Shown piece after piece: positions 17,540 through 26,505 of a DNA stretch of 64,000 nucleotides. Position 1 is the stretch's first letter; each line of letters begins with the position of its first letter. A program made the translations under genes and the position numbers. The DNA lies in contig NZ_MUYM01000102.1 of assembly GCF_002150765.1 (NCBI RefSeq), positions 1-64,000 on the forward strand. Reading direction: 5' to 3'. The notes beneath the pieces were generated by a model, which saw only the letters and a list, made by a program, of their open reading frames with translations, did not search any database and was not told the DNA's origin. Origin of the DNA: Lentzea kentuckyensis (lineage in GTDB: Bacteria > Actinomycetota > Actinomycetes > Mycobacteriales > Pseudonocardiaceae).

Positions 17540-20500
17540 TCAAAGCAGCGGAGGCTCGCCTTGTTTGGGCGGCTTTCGGTACGCGGCGGGCACCGGTAGG
17601 ACTCCCTCTCGTTCGAGATCCGCCACGGTGACGAGCGGGCCCGTGACCACTTCGTCGAGCAGTTCGTCCTGCTCAGGTTCCAGACGAACGCACATGTCGA
17701 GGACGGCCAGCAGTTCCAGCAGCTCCTCGTCGAACTGGGCCGTCCACCGTTGCGGGTTGATGTCGTCCAGTTCAGATGTCCGCTTACGGTGTTTGGGATC
17801 GCTCTGCCGGTAGCTGAGCCACTTGCGGACGACCGACATGCCGCCTGTCGAGTAATTCCACACCGCACGGCTGACCGGACGGATGCAGCCAGCCTCGTGG
17901 AACAGCGTGTCCTCCCCAAGCACCAGGGTTTGGGTCGAGTCATCCAGACGTGCCGAACGCGGAATCTCGCCGTCACCTGACGGCACCGGTGAGACAGGGC
18001 TTGGCTTTGCGTCGTCAGGAATCCCGAGCGGCCGCCCGGCGGCCGCATCGACCATGCGCTCACCGAACGTGTGCAGCCAGATGACCTTGCGGCCGACCTC
18101 GACCGCTCGTCGCCAGAGGCGAGCATCCAGCGTGATCGGTACTCGGATTCCCGGCGTTTTCAACTGCTCACGGAATCGCCTCGTGTAGCCCGGATGCGCG
18201 GTGACGCAGGCTATGTAGGCCAGCAGGTCGTCCGCGGCCACATGGGCACCGGTGAAGGTGTCTAAGGCGTTCAGTAGCGAGGGAGCGAGATTGGGGATCT
18301 CGCCCGCCGGATCTCGATACAACGGAAGCACGCGGCCGCCGCGGCCGTTGAAGCAGTGCACATCCGGGATGTCCGCCGTGAAGTGAAGAGCGATCCCGTC
18401 ACTGATCGAGTGTGTGTGCTGCTCGGTCACGTAGAACTGTTTTGGGCCGTTGACTTGCCAGAGGGCCGGTCTGGGGCGGTCGATCAGTCGCCGATCGTGG
18501 ATCATGACTTGGCGGTCGAAGCTGCGGTAAGCAAGTCGAATCAGCGGTGGCTTCAGTTCCTTCTCGGTTGCAATGGGACCTTCTCCGGCCAGTAGGCCTG
18601 GTTGGCCACAAACGTTGTCGGAGATCGTTCGGTCTTGCGTTTCCTTGAACAGGGCAGGCTTCTCGTCCTTATTGGCGTGTACCAAGCGAGCCCATCTCTC
18701 AAGCAGCGTGTCAGCGTCAGGAGCGTGAACCCAGTTGCGGTTGGGTGTGATGCCCGGCTGTTGCCAGGGCATCAGGTCTCCAAGCGCTGGATAGGTTTCC
18801 CATGCGTCGTCGCTCGGTCGAAGAGCTGCTTGCCACTCGGTGGAGCAGTCGGACCACCCGGAGTCGAGACTGAGTTCCGCCAGCGCCGCGAACTTCTCCG
18901 CCCGCGTGCCGGAAAGCGCCTGGTAGTGCACCGTGGCAGGTGTTTCCAGCTGTGGATCGCCTGCCCGGACGAAGATCCCGATGCAGATCTTGTGCTGGGT
19001 CGCGGGGAAGATCCGTGTGTTCGTGTCGGCGCGGTGCTCTTCGGGGGACAGGTCGATGATCCAGCCTTCGTCGGCGGTCTTGCGAAGGTACTGACGCATT
19101 CCCGCATATGCTTTTGACGTGAGGTAGGCGCTTGGAGTGATCAATGCGACCACACCGGCTGGTTCGTTTGCCTCGAAGGCCTTCCAGGCGGACCAGCGCC
19201 AGAAGTAAGTCCACATGTTGCTGAGGTTGAACTCGTGACGGCCCGCGCCGGGAATCCGGAACTCGTCGAGCGAGGGTCGCTTTGACCTGCTGGTTGGCCT
19301 CTTGGGATCACGGCGCTGCTCCAGCCACGGCGCGGCGCCGTGAGCCTTCTCTCGCCATGGCGGGTTGCCGATCACCACCATGACCGGGACGTTCCGTTTG
19401 TGGTGGTTCGCCTTCTCTCGGGACTCCATCAGGACCTCGTACTGCTGTCCCAAGGGAAACGGCTGGTCGTACGGGTTGTCCAAGGCGTTGGTGAGGAACC
19501 GCGGCTCCTCCTTGGGGAGTTCGACCTGGTACCGGCTCTTGAGTGTGGCGTGCAGGCGCAGCTCGGCGACGGCGAACGGTGCGGCCTGCAGTTCGAAGCC
19601 GACGAGCCGGTTGGCGAAAAGCTCGCGGAGGTGTGCTGCGGGAACGGCGTCGGTGTTGCGTATACGCCGCAACGTGTTCGCCGCACTTTCGAGCACCTCG
19701 GCCAGGAAAGTGCCCGCGCCCATCGCCGGGTCCAACACCGTCACGTCATCGGCAGCGAATCCTCGCTTCTTCTTGAGTCGCTTCTTCAGGATTTGGTCGA
19801 CGAACGCGACCATCGACCGGGCAACGGGTGCAGGGGTGTAGTACGTGCCGCTTTGGCGGCGCAGCGCGGGGTCGTAGTGATCGAGAAAGGTCTCGTACAG
19901 CCGCGCATACGTATCGGCATCGCCGAGTTGGACGTGCGTCCAGTCGATGTTGCCGATCACCCGCACCAGTGAGTCCACGATGTTGAGGTGGCCCACCCAC
20001 TTGGGGTTCGCGAGCATGGACAGCGCCGCGCCGAGCAACGAGTGCTTCTTCGCGAGCTGCTCGGCGATCGCCCACGGCGTGCGACCTTCGAAGTTGATGC
20101 CGTCGACGCGCGCCAGGAGCAGCGCGAACGTGACGGCCTGCGCGTAGGAGTCCGCGAAGTTGGTGTCGTTGTCGCGTCCGTCAGGGTTGGGGAAGAGGAT
20201 GTCCCGCCACTCGTTCGCCAAGCCCGTGAACGGTTTGCGGCCCGGTGTGCTCTGTTCCTTCTGCAGTGTCTCCAGCACCTGGTCGCGGAGCAGTCTGCAT
20301 AACGGCGCTACTTCACTGACGATAGCGCGCAGGCTCCGCGGTTCTGGTGGACGCCAGAAGAGGAAGTCACGAATCAGGCGCTCGAAGGCGCCATCGACGG
20401 CAGTGAGCCGGCTTCCGGCTCGTGAGATGTCGCCGTTGAACCGTGCGGCGTCGTCGACGAGCACGCCCTTTCTGTACAGTGCGAACGACCTGCCGTCGGA

Positions 20501-20875
20501 GTAAATCAGATTGGGTAGTGACTTGAGTTTCTCCCACTGCATTCGGTCGTGTTTGTCTGGCCGCCATTCACTTGTCTCCGGTGTGCCCTTGCCGGGCGCT
20601 TTGAGCTCGACGTAGCCCACCCGGCCGCTCGGCACATCGATGGCGATGTCGGGCCGGGAGCGCAGCTCGGTGATCGTCACCTCGTCGTGCACCTGGACAC
20701 GCAGCCCCAGGATCTCGCCGAGTCGTTCGAACAGCTTGCTGACGGGCAGCCGCAGCCGATCCTCGTTGCGGCCGTCGCCTCGCATTCGGGGGACGAGCGC
20801 CGAACCGTACGCGGACACCGCTGCCGCGAACTCGTCGGTGCCGAGGGGAGACCTGCGTCGTTCCGGTCGCCCCAT
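17540..20875 (-). CDS. Single-chain type ISP/IIG-like restriction-modification enzyme
   Basis: An 1111-residue fused restriction-methyltransferase. The N-terminal part has a PD-(D/E)XK nuclease signature: Asp76 in RPDIAID, then Glu90-x-Lys92 in VELKAPGKG. A helical region follows, then an N6-adenine methyltransferase core with SAM motif I at 382-390 (DPAMGAGTF) and catalytic motif IV NPPW at 504-507. The last ~400 residues should hold target recognition. I chose the ATG at 20875 because GGGGAGG lies five bases upstream. One polypeptide of this layout methylates and cuts DNA at its own site, so no separate S or M gene is needed. It sits between Wadjet remnants and downstream of another nuclease on the same strand, as part of the defence island. 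Confidence 0.88.
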   Translation of the reverse strand: MGRPERRRSPLGTDEFAAAVSAYGSALVPRMRGDGRNEDRLRLPVSKLFERLGEILGLRVQVHDEVTITELRSRPDIAIDVPSGRVGYVELKAPGKGTPETSEWRPDKHDRMQWEKLKSLPNLIYSDGRSFALYRKGVLVDDAARFNGDISRAGSRLTAVDGAFERLIRDFLFWRPPEPRSLRAIVSEVAPLCRLLRDQVLETLQKEQSTPGRKPFTGLANEWRDILFPNPDGRDNDTNFADSYAQAVTFALLLARVDGINFEGRTPWAIAEQLAKKHSLLGAALSMLANPKWVGHLNIVDSLVRVIGNIDWTHVQLGDADTYARLYETFLDHYDPALRRQSGTYYTPAPVARSMVAFVDQILKKRLKKKRGFAADDVTVLDPAMGAGTFLAEVLESAANTLRRIRNTDAVPAAHLRELFANRLVGFELQAAPFAVAELRLHATLKSRYQVELPKEEPRFLTNALDNPYDQPFPLGQQYEVLMESREKANHHKRNVPVMVVIGNPPWREKAHGAAPWLEQRRDPKRPTSRSKRPSLDEFRIPGAGRHEFNLSNMWTYFWRWSAWKAFEANEPAGVVALITPSAYLTSKAYAGMRQYLRKTADEGWIIDLSPEEHRADTNTRIFPATQHKICIGIFVRAGDPQLETPATVHYQALSGTRAEKFAALAELSLDSGWSDCSTEWQAALRPSDDAWETYPALGDLMPWQQPGITPNRNWVHAPDADTLLERWARLVHANKDEKPALFKETQDRTISDNVCGQPGLLAGEGPIATEKELKPPLIRLAYRSFDRQVMIHDRRLIDRPRPALWQVNGPKQFYVTEQHTHSISDGIALHFTADIPDVHCFNGRGGRVLPLYRDPAGEIPNLAPSLLNALDTFTGAHVAADDLLAYIACVTAHPGYTRRFREQLKTPGIRVPITLDARLWRRAVEVGRKVIWLHTFGERMVDAAAGRPLGIPDDAKPSPVSPVPSGDGEIPRSARLDDSTQTLVLGEDTLFHEAGCIRPVSRAVWNYSTGGMSVVRKWLSYRQSDPKHRKRTSELDDINPQRWTAQFDEELLELLAVLDMCVRLEPEQDELLDEVVTGPLVTVADLEREGVLPVPAAYRKPPKQGEPPLL

Positions 20876-21125
20876 CGCGCCTCCCCGGCTGAAGTTGACG
20901 TCCTTTCGAGATTCGTTGCGATGTGGGCCACAAGTCAAGCAATAAACGATGTAGATTAGCGCGTCACCTGAATGCCTTGAACTTCATTGTTGTAGTTAAC
21001 TCAGTGACCTGGTTTTGTTCGTGATTTTTTCGATCATAGGCCAGTCGTGTTCGCGCACTCACCCGTTGAGAGGCATTAGAATAATTGATGGACTGGCGTC
21101 CGGTTGCCCACCGCCGTGGGGATCT

Positions 21126-22172
21126 TCAGGCTTCGTTGTTCCACACTGCGTGCATGTACCGTCGCCGGTCATCTGGAGCCGTGTCGCGAACGAACGCACC
21201 GTCGTCGGTGCGGTAGACGCAGTCGATGCCAAGCCGGTGCAGATAGTCGACCCCATACTGCGCCGGCCGTAGCGGGAAGAGAGCGCTGAGCCGTGTCACC
21301 GGTCGAGGGCTGTGGGCGGAGTAGTCGAGCAGCTGTGCCGCGGCCTCGCGCACCTTCTCGTGGTTGGCCAAGCTCTTGGCCTCGACGATCTCGACCTCTT
21401 CCTCTTCGGCGCGGTACAGGTCGGGCCTCTTCCCATGGTGCGTGTAGAAGCTCGTGAACGTCAGGTCCACATGGAAGCGCTGGTAATGCGATACAAGCTG
21501 GCTTTCCACCCGCTCATAGTGAGCATTGCGCTCGGCGACATGTTGTGAGACCACATCAGTGTGGTAACTCTCTACCGGAACCACACGCGAACCTGCGGCA
21601 AGTGCTTGGCTGATGGCGGTGAGTTCCGCGCCGATCCGACTCTCTGTGGCACTCGGTACGATCCGGAGTTCGGTCAGCATCCTCGGTACGCGTTCATCGG
21701 TGACCAACCGTTGGCCGGCGACGTTGTCCCCTTCGTCGAATCCGAGCCGACGCCATACTTCGCGTCTGGGGCGCTCGATCGTACGGACGTTGTACACGCT
21801 GTAGACGTTGACGAAACTCCGCCCGCCGTCGAACTGATCCCACATGACATCGGCCAAGGCCTGGTTGCGGAAGAGGTGCCCAATCTCGCCTGCTGCCTTG
21901 ACCTTGTTGTCACCGGTGAACACGACGATGTCGCCGGTACGCAGTCGTTCCATCATTTGGTTATGCGTGGCGATCGCGCCCCAGAAGTGAGCGGTGCCGG
22001 ACGGATGAAGGGCACGCAACGCGGCAAGGTCTGCTGGCTGGAGCAGGTCGTGGTGCTCGCCCGACTCGAAATCGACCGCCGCCTCGATCGTCTGGTGGTA
22101 GCGGCGACGAGTCTTCGGATTGCCGTAGCAGGGTGCGAGGAGGACGTAAGGCTGCGTTCGCTGATCACCCAT
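21126..22172 (-). CDS. Probable modified-base-reader/PD-(D/E)XK restriction endonuclease
   Basis: A 348-residue protein. The N-terminal half resembles EVE/PUA-like readers of modified DNA (RTGDIVVFTGDNKVKAAGEI, then LFRNQALADVMWD, then SFVNVYSVYNVRTIERPR). The C-terminal half carries a PD-(D/E)XK-like arrangement: Pro-Asp in KRPDLYRAEEEEVEIVEAKS, giving a Glu-x-Lys triad in VEAKS. The combination suggests a modification-dependent (type IV) restriction enzyme; this is inference from layout, and no family name is certain. The ATG at 22172 is the first good start. It is 250 bp upstream of the restriction-modification gene on the same strand, so the two may form one unit. Confidence 0.65.
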   Translation of the reverse strand: MGDQRTQPYVLLAPCYGNPKTRRRYHQTIEAAVDFESGEHHDLLQPADLAALRALHPSGTAHFWGAIATHNQMMERLRTGDIVVFTGDNKVKAAGEIGHLFRNQALADVMWDQFDGGRSFVNVYSVYNVRTIERPRREVWRRLGFDEGDNVAGQRLVTDERVPRMLTELRIVPSATESRIGAELTAISQALAAGSRVVPVESYHTDVVSQHVAERNAHYERVESQLVSHYQRFHVDLTFTSFYTHHGKRPDLYRAEEEEVEIVEAKSLANHEKVREAAAQLLDYSAHSPRPVTRLSALFPLRPAQYGVDYLHRLGIDCVYRTDDGAFVRDTAPDDRRRYMHAVWNNEA

Positions 22173-22348
22173 ATGAGTGACGATATAGGGATTTTCGCAG
22201 GTCTGCGGCGGTCACGTCGTGTCGGTGTTGACATCGCCGTCGGCCTATCGGTTACCGACGGCTGTTGGAGAACTGCCCGTTCGGCGCCGAGCGGCGGTGC
22301 TGCTGTGCGTCCGGTTGGTTACGCAGTAGCCATTGGTGTGGGTGGCAC

Positions 22349-23016
22349 ATGAGTGATCTCAAGCTGTTCCGAATCACGGCGGGTCGCGCCAAAGAACTCG
22401 CCGGCGGTTCGGTCGCGCTGGAGCGTCACTTGCAGCGGACGATCGAGTCGAACATGGAGACCTTGTTCGGTGTCACGTTCCTTGAGTCCGAGTTCTCGAC
22501 CGGCCCGCACCATCGGGGCAGGATCGTCTCCATCGGTATCGACGAGACTGGTTCTCCAGTGGTGGCGAGCGACGGCACAGAGGAACGCCTCACCCAGGCG
22601 CGCCACAGCACGCTTTCCGGTGGTGAGCGATCGGTGTCGCTGCACCTGCCGTTGTTCGCCGCGGCCCACGTGCTGCTCAGCTCCGCGGCCGAGCACGCTC
22701 CCCGGCTGCTGGCGTTGGACGAGGCGTTCGTCGGCGTGGACGACAAGGGGCGCAGCGAGCTGCTGCAGCTCACCGCGCAGTTCGACCTCGACCTGTTCAT
22801 GACGGGTTACGACCTCTGGGCCACGTACGCCACCGTGCCTGCGTGTGCGCACTACGACCTGTCGCACTCGGCCGCCGAACACACGGTGAGCGCCTGTTGG
22901 TCGGGTGGGACGGCAGTGAGATCCTCGCCGACTACCCGGCCGGGAACCTCGCCACCGAGCTGGGTTCGCCGGGAATACGCCGTCGTGTCGCTGAAGGAAC
23001 GGACATCTTCGCGTGA
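22349..23016 (+). pseudogene. Chimera: N-terminus of a DUF5655-type nuclease-like protein fused to a JetC C-terminus
   Basis: From the ATG at 22349 the first ~72 residues match the N-terminus of a DUF5655/endonuclease-like family (MSDLKLFRITAGRAKELAGG, then GRIVSIGIDETGSPVV). Where that family would go on to its catalytic EYK motif, the frame switches at about 22562-22575 to the C-terminal end of a JetC ATPase: LSGGERSVSLHLPLFAAAH, then LLALDEAFVGVD, then FMTGYDLWATY. A one-base loss near 22892 breaks the frame after SAAEHTVSA. The true JetC tail continues in the next frame (WDGSEILADYPAGNLATELG) and stops at 23014-23016. The uncorrected frame runs on to 23107. The product lacks Walker A and the coiled coil, so it cannot act as an SMC motor. 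It looks like a recombination scar. Confidence 0.8.
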
Positions 23017-24199
23017 CCACAGTGGACGATCTGCTGGCAGACCCGGCGTGGCAACGGATCCTCGCTGCGGCCCGGCCGCAAGATCGAACGTGACGGCGGT
23101 GAGCTGACTGGATCCATCGGCCTGGCCAGGCCCACCGACGCCGAGCGCAGACCGATCATCGGAATCACCGGGAAGTACCGGTCCGCCGACGTGGCCGCAC
23201 CGCGCATCCAGCTGGTGGACGTGGATGATGCGATCCGTGCTGCGCACGGTGTCGGGCTGCTCGGGCTGCTCGCACGCCGGGACGGGCCGGTGCGCGACCG
23301 TGCCGCCGAGCGGGCCGACGAGGAGCTCGGCAAGGTGGCGGCGGTGGCGGACCTGCGCGCCAGGTGCGACTCCCATCGAGGTGAGCGGTGGTTCGAGCAG
23401 TGGGTCGACGAGATCAGCGGTGACGGCACGGTCACCAGCCTGGTGCGGCGCGGTGACGCCGATCTGCTCGGCTGGGCCGGCGAGGTGCTGAACAGGTTGC
23501 CCGCCAACGACAAGCCGCTGCCGGTGCTGACCGAGTGGGCCACTGGCAACACGAAGGCGCTGACGGGTACGCCACTGGCCTCGCTGGTGCTGTGGGCACT
23601 GGCGAAGCGCGACGGTGTGCCGGCTCCGGCGAACCGCGCGGAGCAACGTGCTCGCTGGGAGTCCGCGGGTGTGATCGTCGACGATCTCGCGAGCCAGGTG
23701 CTCGTGCTGAACCTGCGCAGTGATCACGACCATGTGGTCGCCGGGTGGTTGAACGACGCCGCGGTCTTCGGCATCCCGTTCCGGCTCACCCTGCATCAGC
23801 TGACCGTCGACCCACTGACGCCGAAGGCGGGCGACCTTTACGTGTGAGAACCCGGCGGTGCTGCGGGCGGCAGCGAGCGAGCTGGCAGACCGGTCTGCCA
23901 CGCTCGTGTGCACAGAAGGTCAGCCGTCGGCCGCGTGTCATCGGCTCCTCGCCGCTGCCCGCGGTCAGGTGCACTGGCGCGGTGACTTCGACTGGACCGG
24001 ACTGCGCACCACCGCGGCCGCGACCGCGCGCTATGAGGCGCTGCCTTGGCGGATGACGGTCGACGAGTACATGAGCGCTGGAAACCGTGGACTCCGAGTC
24101 GCTGAAGGGGCCACCTGCCGGCTCGCCGTGGGACGCCGCGCTGGCCAACGCCATGGGGAACAGCTCATTCCCCGCTTGCTGGAGGACCCGGTCACCTGA
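23013..24199 (+). pseudogene. JetD (TIGR02679) remnant with several frameshifts
   Basis: The GTG at 23013 overlaps the JetC-tail stop as GTGA, the expected jetC-jetD coupling. The reading then breaks: an extra base near 23071-23077 moves KIERDGGELTGSIGLARP into the next frame; a missing base at 23845 turns the expected Cys codon of VCENPAV into a stop; and further shifts near 24085 and 24155 separate YMSA, VDSESLKGPPAGSPWDAALA and EQLIPRLLEDPVT. Put together, the pieces give a full-length JetD with an intact toprim signature (CTEGQPSAA, GDFDWTG). Its ~135-residue N-terminal part is what the JetD-like gene at 15929-16876 lacks. With this many lesions it is a pseudogene. Confidence 0.85.
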
Positions 24200-24271
24200 C
24201 CGGGAGTGTCGGACCGGGTCACTACTCTGCAAGGACGGCGAAGTCACCAACTACCGCAGGGAGGGGCCGGC

Positions 24272-25603
24272 GTGGGCAAGCGCAACCGCGAGAAGCGGGC
24301 TGCGAGGAAGAAGGTCAAGGCGAGTCGCGGCCCGACTCCGCCCCGACAGGGCTTTGACGGGTACGAGGACACGTGGGCAGCGCCTCCAACCGTGTCGCCG
24401 GAGATGGTTGCCGAAGGATTGAAACAGGCTGCCTACTCGCGCGCGGTTGACACGGACTTCGTGGACAGCTGTATGGCCGATCTCGCGGGTCGCAGGCCAG
24501 TTGCCGCGCCTCGGACGGTGGCCATCGGTGCCGGGATCGTACTGGCCGCGGTGATCGACCGGATGTGGGCGGTGGGCTGGACGCCCGCCGATGTCCGGGA
24601 ACAGATCCGCCGGACCGTCGACGCCACCGCGACCAGCCTGTTGATCGACGCGGTCGCCGCGGACGCCGCGAAACACTCTCCGTCCACTGTGGATGAACGA
24701 TGGGCCGCGCAGGTGCGTGAGCTTGGCGCCGAGGTCTGGTGGGAGCCTGGTGTGCCACAGCTGTTGCAGTGGATGGAGCGACACCGGACCGATCTCGAGA
24801 GTGCGCTGCGGACCACGATCTTGTTGGTCGACGAGTTGATGAGGCTGCCTGAGCTGCCCGTCATCGTTCCGGCGCCGGGGTCGGCGTCCGCGCGCTCGTC
24901 CGCGTCGGTGAGCGGTGTGGACCAGAAGGTGCTGGCGCGGGTACGGGGGTTGTTGGCCAAGGCGGAGTCCACGCAGTTCCCTGAAGAGGCTGAGGCACTT
25001 TCGGCCAAGGCGCAGGAACTGATGAACCGGCACGCCTTCGAACGTGCGGTCCTCGACGCCGACGAGCACCGGAAACAGACGGCGAGTTCGACCCGGTTGT
25101 GGCTTGATGCGCCGTACGTCGACGCCAAGTCGCACCTGGTCGCCGCGATCGCCAGGACGAACCGATGCCGGTCGGTGTTCTATCCCCGGTTCGGGTTCGT
25201 CGCGCTGGTCGGCGAGTCGATGGACCTGGAGATCACCGAGCTGCTGACCACCTCACTGCTGGTCCAGGCCACCCGCGCGATGGTCGCCGAAGGCAGTCAG
25301 GCCACTCGAACCGGAACGTCTCGCACCCGGTCGTTCCGGCAGTCCTTCCTGGTCTCGTACGCCACGCGGATCGGCGAACGGCTCGACGAGGCCGGTGTTC
25401 GGGCACACGATCCGGTCGAGGACGAGCGACTGCTTCCGGTACTGGCCGAGCGGTCCCGGGTGGTCGAGGAGACGTTCGAGAACATGTTCAGCGATCTCGT
25501 CCGGAGGTCGGCGACGGTCAGCAACGGCGCCGGGTGGGATGCGGGCCGGGCAGCCGCCGACCGGGCGGACATCACCCTCGAACGCCAGGCCGTCGACGCT
25601 TGA
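24272..25603 (+). CDS. DUF2786 domain protein, paralogue 2
   Basis: A 443-residue protein starting at a GTG preceded by GGGAGGGG. Residues 1-20 are strongly basic (GKRNREKRAARKKVKASR), and an ~80-residue N-terminal extension is absent from paralogue 1 (1377-2471). From residue ~85 onwards the two proteins align along their length: TSLLIDAVAAD, WWEPGVPQLL, the DUF2786 helices at 222-262 (VRGLLAKAESTQFPEEAEAL, then AKAQELMNRHAFE), FGFVALVGESMDLEITELL, and a C-terminal GAGWDAGRAAADRADI. The biochemical function is unknown. It lies directly behind the broken JetD and closes the defence island on the right. Confidence 0.82.
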   Translation: MGKRNREKRAARKKVKASRGPTPPRQGFDGYEDTWAAPPTVSPEMVAEGLKQAAYSRAVDTDFVDSCMADLAGRRPVAAPRTVAIGAGIVLAAVIDRMWAVGWTPADVREQIRRTVDATATSLLIDAVAADAAKHSPSTVDERWAAQVRELGAEVWWEPGVPQLLQWMERHRTDLESALRTTILLVDELMRLPELPVIVPAPGSASARSSASVSGVDQKVLARVRGLLAKAESTQFPEEAEALSAKAQELMNRHAFERAVLDADEHRKQTASSTRLWLDAPYVDAKSHLVAAIARTNRCRSVFYPRFGFVALVGESMDLEITELLTTSLLVQATRAMVAEGSQATRTGTSRTRSFRQSFLVSYATRIGERLDEAGVRAHDPVEDERLLPVLAERSRVVEETFENMFSDLVRRSATVSNGAGWDAGRAAADRADITLERQAVDA

Positions 25604-25756
25604 CCACTCGCTGATTCGGGCCGCGCGGCTCTCGTGTGCTTCGTCGCAACGGCGGTGGGCACCTCCGGACTTTCGGAAACCTCGATGGGGTGATCCGCGC
25701 GGTGGCGTGGATCAAGAGCGGGGTCGCGTTGCGCCGTTCGGGCTAACCTCCCGCGC

Positions 25757-26389
25757 GTGCGGACGAGGCTGACCCCCATGCAGCAGGCGGTGGTGGATGC
25801 CGGGCGCCCGTTGCCGCAGCTCACCGACCCGCTTGAGGTCGAGCTCCAGGTGAGCGCGTTCGTGGGACCGTTCGCCGACAACGAGGAACTGTGGGAAGTC
25901 GTCGTGCGGCACCTGCGGGAGGTGCCGAGCCGGCGTAGCGCCGCGCTGCTCACCGCGTTGGCGCATCTGTTGCCCGGCAGGCCCGCGCAGTGGGCGCGGG
26001 AAGCGGCCGAGCGGCAGCAGGAACCGCCGTGGGACCTCGAAACGCTGACGTTCGGAGAGTGCTGGATCGGCGACCGATCGATCGACGCGGGATATCTGGC
26101 ACTGCTGTGCAGTTATTCGTATGGCGATGAGCCGCACGCGATGGTTTTCATGATCGACGAAATCAGTGGCGGCCTCACGCGGCACGCGTTCCTCACGCGG
26201 CAGGTCGATGAAGCGTTGGAGCGGCTCAAGCAGCAGGTGCGGTTGGAGTCGATCACGGCCGAGGCGGCGCATTGGTTGCTGAGCCGCAGCTACGACCGGT
26301 TTGAGCGGCGGCCTGGGCTCGGGTTCGGCACTGATGTGCACCACACCCGGTTGGTTGCGCGCAGGCGGATCACGCTGGCGATGAATTAG
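25757..26389 (+). CDS. Conserved hypothetical protein (210 aa)
   Basis: A soluble 210-residue protein starting at a GTG, with TAACCT about a dozen bases upstream as a possible -10 box of a leaderless transcript. Recognisable stretches are VGPFADNEELWEVVVRHLRE, HLLPGRPAQWAREAAERQ and SYSYGDEPHAMVFMIDEISG. It is rich in Trp, Glu and Arg and predicted mixed alpha/beta. I do not recognise the family and see no catalytic signature or membrane segment. It lies between the DUF2786 gene and the permease operon without tight coupling to either. Confidence 0.6.
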   Translation: MRTRLTPMQQAVVDAGRPLPQLTDPLEVELQVSAFVGPFADNEELWEVVVRHLREVPSRRSAALLTALAHLLPGRPAQWAREAAERQQEPPWDLETLTFGECWIGDRSIDAGYLALLCSYSYGDEPHAMVFMIDEISGGLTRHAFLTRQVDEALERLKQQVRLESITAEAAHWLLSRSYDRFERRPGLGFGTDVHHTRLVARRRITLAMN

Positions 26390-26505
26390 ACGGCCTGTGC
26401 GAGTCGCAACGTGATGATTCACCTGACAGTGCACATTGTCTGTAGCTCGATCGTGGGGTGGCGATTACTGTCCGACTTGTCGATCACAGGGCGGAGGGAC
26501 GAGAC

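Noticed and set aside
23013..24199. Frameshifts treated as programmed frameshifting
   Set aside because: At least four indels in both directions, without slippery sequences plus structures, fit decay better than regulated recoding.
9637..24271. Search for integrase, transposase, tRNA or att repeats bounding the island
   Set aside because: No recombinase-like protein, tRNA or long terminal repeat was seen, so no mobile-element boundary is claimed.
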